Source: Collinsella sp.
GTDB lineage: Bacteria > Actinomycetota > Coriobacteriia > Coriobacteriales > Coriobacteriaceae
DNA: 5,015 nt
Reading direction: 5' to 3'
Assembly (NCBI GenBank): GCA_022728415.1
Contig: JAIJJM010000204.1
Location: 1 to 5,015 of the forward strand
Translations under genes and position numbers: made by a program
Part shown: positions 3,103 to 5,015 of the stretch, in pieces
How positions within the stretch are numbered: the first letter of the stretch is position 1
How the letters are laid out: each line of letters starts with the position of its first letter
Notes under the pieces: model-generated
Told to the model about the DNA's origin: nothing
Database searches by the model: none
What the model saw: the letters and a program-made list of their open reading frames with translations, nothing else

Positions 3103-5015
3103 TTAATACATCTTTGCGCCGGCAGGGATGGAAGCGTCGAGCTGGATCAGGTTGAGGCGCTCCTCGCCCTCCTCCTCGTGGATAGCGCTGATCAGCATGC
3201 CGCAGCTGGGGATACCCATCATCTTGCGCGGGGGCAGATTGGTGATGGCAAGCAAGGTCTTGCCGACCAAGTCCTCGGGCTCGTAATAACCGTGAATACC
3301 GGAAAGGATGGTGCGGTCGGTGCCGGTGCCGTCATCGAGCGTAAAGTTCAGCAGCTTCTTAGACTTCTTGACGGCCTCGCATGCCTTGACCTTCACGGCG
3401 CGGAAGTCGCTCTTGGAGAAGGTATCAAAGTCGACGAACTCCTCAAACAGCGGCTCGACGGCAATCTTGGAATAATCAACCGTGGGCTTGAGCGGCTTGA
3501 CGAAGGGGCTCACGGCGTTGCCGGCCTCGGCCGCCTTGGCAGCAGCGGCACCGGACTGGAAACCCTTCTCGGGCTTCATGTGCGGGAACAGCAGCACGTC
3601 GCGGATGGAAGCCTGGTTGGTGAGCAGCATGACCACGCGGTCGATACCGATACCGATGCCGCCCGCGGGAGGCATACCGTATTCGAGGGCGCGCACGTAA
3701 TCCTCGTCGTATTCCATGGCCTCATCATCGCCACCGGCCTTCTCGGCCATCTGGGCAGCGAAGCGCTCGGCCTGGTCGACCGGGTCGTTGAGCTCAGAGA
3801 ACGCGTTCGCGTACTCGTGGCCGGCGATGACCAGCTCAAAGCGATGGGTCAGGCGCGGGTCATCCTCAAAGCGCTTGGCAAGCGGGCTAACCTCGATGGG
3901 GTAATCGCACACGAAGGTGGGGCTGACGATGGTGTCCTCGCCCAGCTCGTCATAGATCTCGGCGATGATCTTGCCGGCGGTCCACTCGGGCTTGATCTCC
4001 AGGCCCTTCTCGCGTGCGGCGGCAGCAAGCTCCTCAACCGGCGTGTCGATGGTGACCGGCTTGCCAATCACGTCAGAGACGATATCGGTCATGGAACGAC
4101 TGGCCCACTCGCCGGACAGATCGATGGTCTGGCCCTGGTACTCGATAACCTCGGGATTGCCGATAGCCTTGTTAGCGGCCTTAATGACACCCTGGGCGAG
4201 CGCCTTCATACCCTCGAGATCGGAGAAGGCACGGTAGGCCTCCATCGTGGTGAACTCGGGATTATGGGTAAGGTCCATGCCCTCGTTGCGGAAGATACGA
4301 CCGATTTCGAACACGCGCTCAAAGCCGCCGACGATGCAGCGCTTGAGGTGCAGCTCGGTGGCGATACGCAGGTAGCATTCCTGATCGAGCGCGTTGAAGT
4401 GCGTGATGAACGGCTTGGCAGTAGCTCCGCCCTGGATGGTCTGCAGGATAGGGGTCTCGACCTCCATGTAGCCGTCGGACTCCATAAAGCGGCGGAATGT
4501 GGAGAGGATCTGCGAGCGCTTGCGGAAGGTCTCGCGAACGTCATCGTTGGCGATCAGGTCGACATAGCGCTGACGATAGCGGGTCTCTTTGTCGGAGAGA
4601 CCGTGGAACTTCTCGGGCAACGGGCGAACGGCCTTGGACAGCAGCGTCGCGCTCTTAGGGGCAACGGAAAGCTGGCCACGCTGGGTGCGCACGACTACGC
4701 CGGTCACGCCCAGGATATCGCCCAGGTCGAGTGCCTTGAGCGTGTTCCAGGCGGCCTCGTCCATATCGTTGATGCGGCAGAACAGCTGGATCTCGCCGGT
4801 CGCGTCGCGCACGACGATGAACATGATCTTGCCCTGACCGCGCTTGGCGACCACACGGCCGCCGATCTTCACGACGTCCTCGGTGTCCTCGCCATCGGCG
4901 AGCTCGGCGTACTTAGTCTCGATGTCAACGACGTAGTCCTCAATCTCGGAGTGCTCGGGATACGGGTTCTGGCCCGCCTCGAACAGGAAGGCACGCTTGG
5001 CCAGGCGGGTGGCGC
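3103..5015 (-). CDS. lysS: Lysyl-tRNA synthetase (class II) with C-terminal tRNA-binding domain; 5' end outside window
   Basis: Charges tRNA-Lys with lysine in the cytoplasm. The open frame runs off the right edge; 636 complete codons are visible and probably only a short N-terminal piece is missing, since the visible part opens with R-L-A-K-R and N-P-Y-P, normal near the start of LysRS. The anticodon-binding OB fold spans about residues 45-130 (GRVVAKRGQGKIMF). The catalytic core follows: E-T-P-I-L-Q-T-I-Q-G-G-A (186-197), motif 2 FRNEGMDLTHNPEFT (241-255), N-A-F-S-E-L-N-D-P (403-411) and motif 3 GGIGIGIDR (451-459). After L-F-P-H-M-K-P-E (474-481) an Ala/Pro-rich linker leads to an extra domain at about 527-636 that resembles the tRNA-binding OB domain (Trbp111/MetRS C-terminus), with N-L-P-P-R-K-M-M-G-I-P-S near 592-603. 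Standard bacterial LysRS is about 500 residues and lacks this domain. A GTG near 4872 is an internal codon, not the start. All key motifs look intact. Confidence 0.97.
   Translation of the reverse strand, partial: ATRLAKRAFLFEAGQNPYPEHSEIEDYVVDIETKYAELADGEDTEDVVKIGGRVVAKRGQGKIMFIVVRDATGEIQLFCRINDMDEAAWNTLKALDLGDILGVTGVVVRTQRGQLSVAPKSATLLSKAVRPLPEKFHGLSDKETRYRQRYVDLIANDDVRETFRKRSQILSTFRRFMESDGYMEVETPILQTIQGGATAKPFITHFNALDQECYLRIATELHLKRCIVGGFERVFEIGRIFRNEGMDLTHNPEFTTMEAYRAFSDLEGMKALAQGVIKAANKAIGNPEVIEYQGQTIDLSGEWASRSMTDIVSDVIGKPVTIDTPVEELAAAAREKGLEIKPEWTAGKIIAEIYDELGEDTIVSPTFVCDYPIEVSPLAKRFEDDPRLTHRFELVIAGHEYANAFSELNDPVDQAERFAAQMAEKAGGDDEAMEYDEDYVRALEYGMPPAGGIGIGIDRVVMLLTNQASIRDVLLFPHMKPEKGFQSGAAAAKAAEAGNAVSPFVKPLKPTVDYSKIAVEPLFEEFVDFDTFSKSDFRAVKVKACEAVKKSKKLLNFTLDDGTGTDRTILSGIHGYYEPEDLVGKTLLAITNLPPRKMMGIPSCGMLISAIHEEEGEERLNLIQLDASIPAGAKMY

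Noticed and set aside
4870..4872. GTG as the start codon of lysS.
   Set aside because: The frame stays open to the window edge, and the upstream residues (R-L-A-K-R ... N-P-Y-P) match the normal LysRS N-terminal region, so this is an internal valine.

Overview
The window reads as a piece of chromosome from a GC-rich actinobacterium, most plausibly a Coriobacteriia gut member such as Collinsella. This rests on GC-leaning codon use, a one-polypeptide ThrE-type transporter, a lysyl-tRNA synthetase with an extra C-terminal tRNA-binding domain, and an actinobacterial ClpC start. The genus is an inference, not a demonstrated fact. All four genes lie on the minus strand, so the window reads biologically from right to left: lysS (3103-5015, its first codons beyond the right edge), a ThrE-family threonine/serine exporter gene (1174-2742), a small four-helix membrane protein of the DUF2798 family (270-863), and the first 27 codons of clpC (1-82, running off the left edge).

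The gaps between the genes are rich in hairpins. Downstream of lysS are an 11-bp perfect hairpin (3074-3100), a rho-independent terminator (2991-3025) and a 10-bp outer inverted repeat around that terminator (2962-3060). A compound repeat follows at 2849-2936; it has two direct copies and two competing inverted pairings. Directly after the transporter stop codon come two imperfect palindromes (1141-1173 and 1071-1137). Together with 2849-2936 they share a GGGAC core and look like dispersed REP-type elements. A strong intrinsic terminator (902-954) sits only about 40 nt before the DUF2798 start, which suggests conditional read-through (attenuation) rather than simple gene-end termination. The clpC leader carries its own GC-rich hairpin (119-146).

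The genes do not form one pathway. lysS is translation housekeeping and clpC is proteolysis/stress housekeeping; close linkage of lysS and clpC is known in other Actinobacteria (in Mycobacterium tuberculosis only lsr2 lies between them). The two membrane-protein genes and the palindromic repeats therefore look like material placed between two conserved neighbours. Each gene is separated by structured intergenic DNA, so independent or conditionally coupled transcription is more likely than one tight operon. I did not find a clear new defence system, CRISPR array, tRNA or rRNA. The most notable items are the LysRS domain fusion, the terminator-in-leader of the DUF2798 gene and the compound palindromic repeats.
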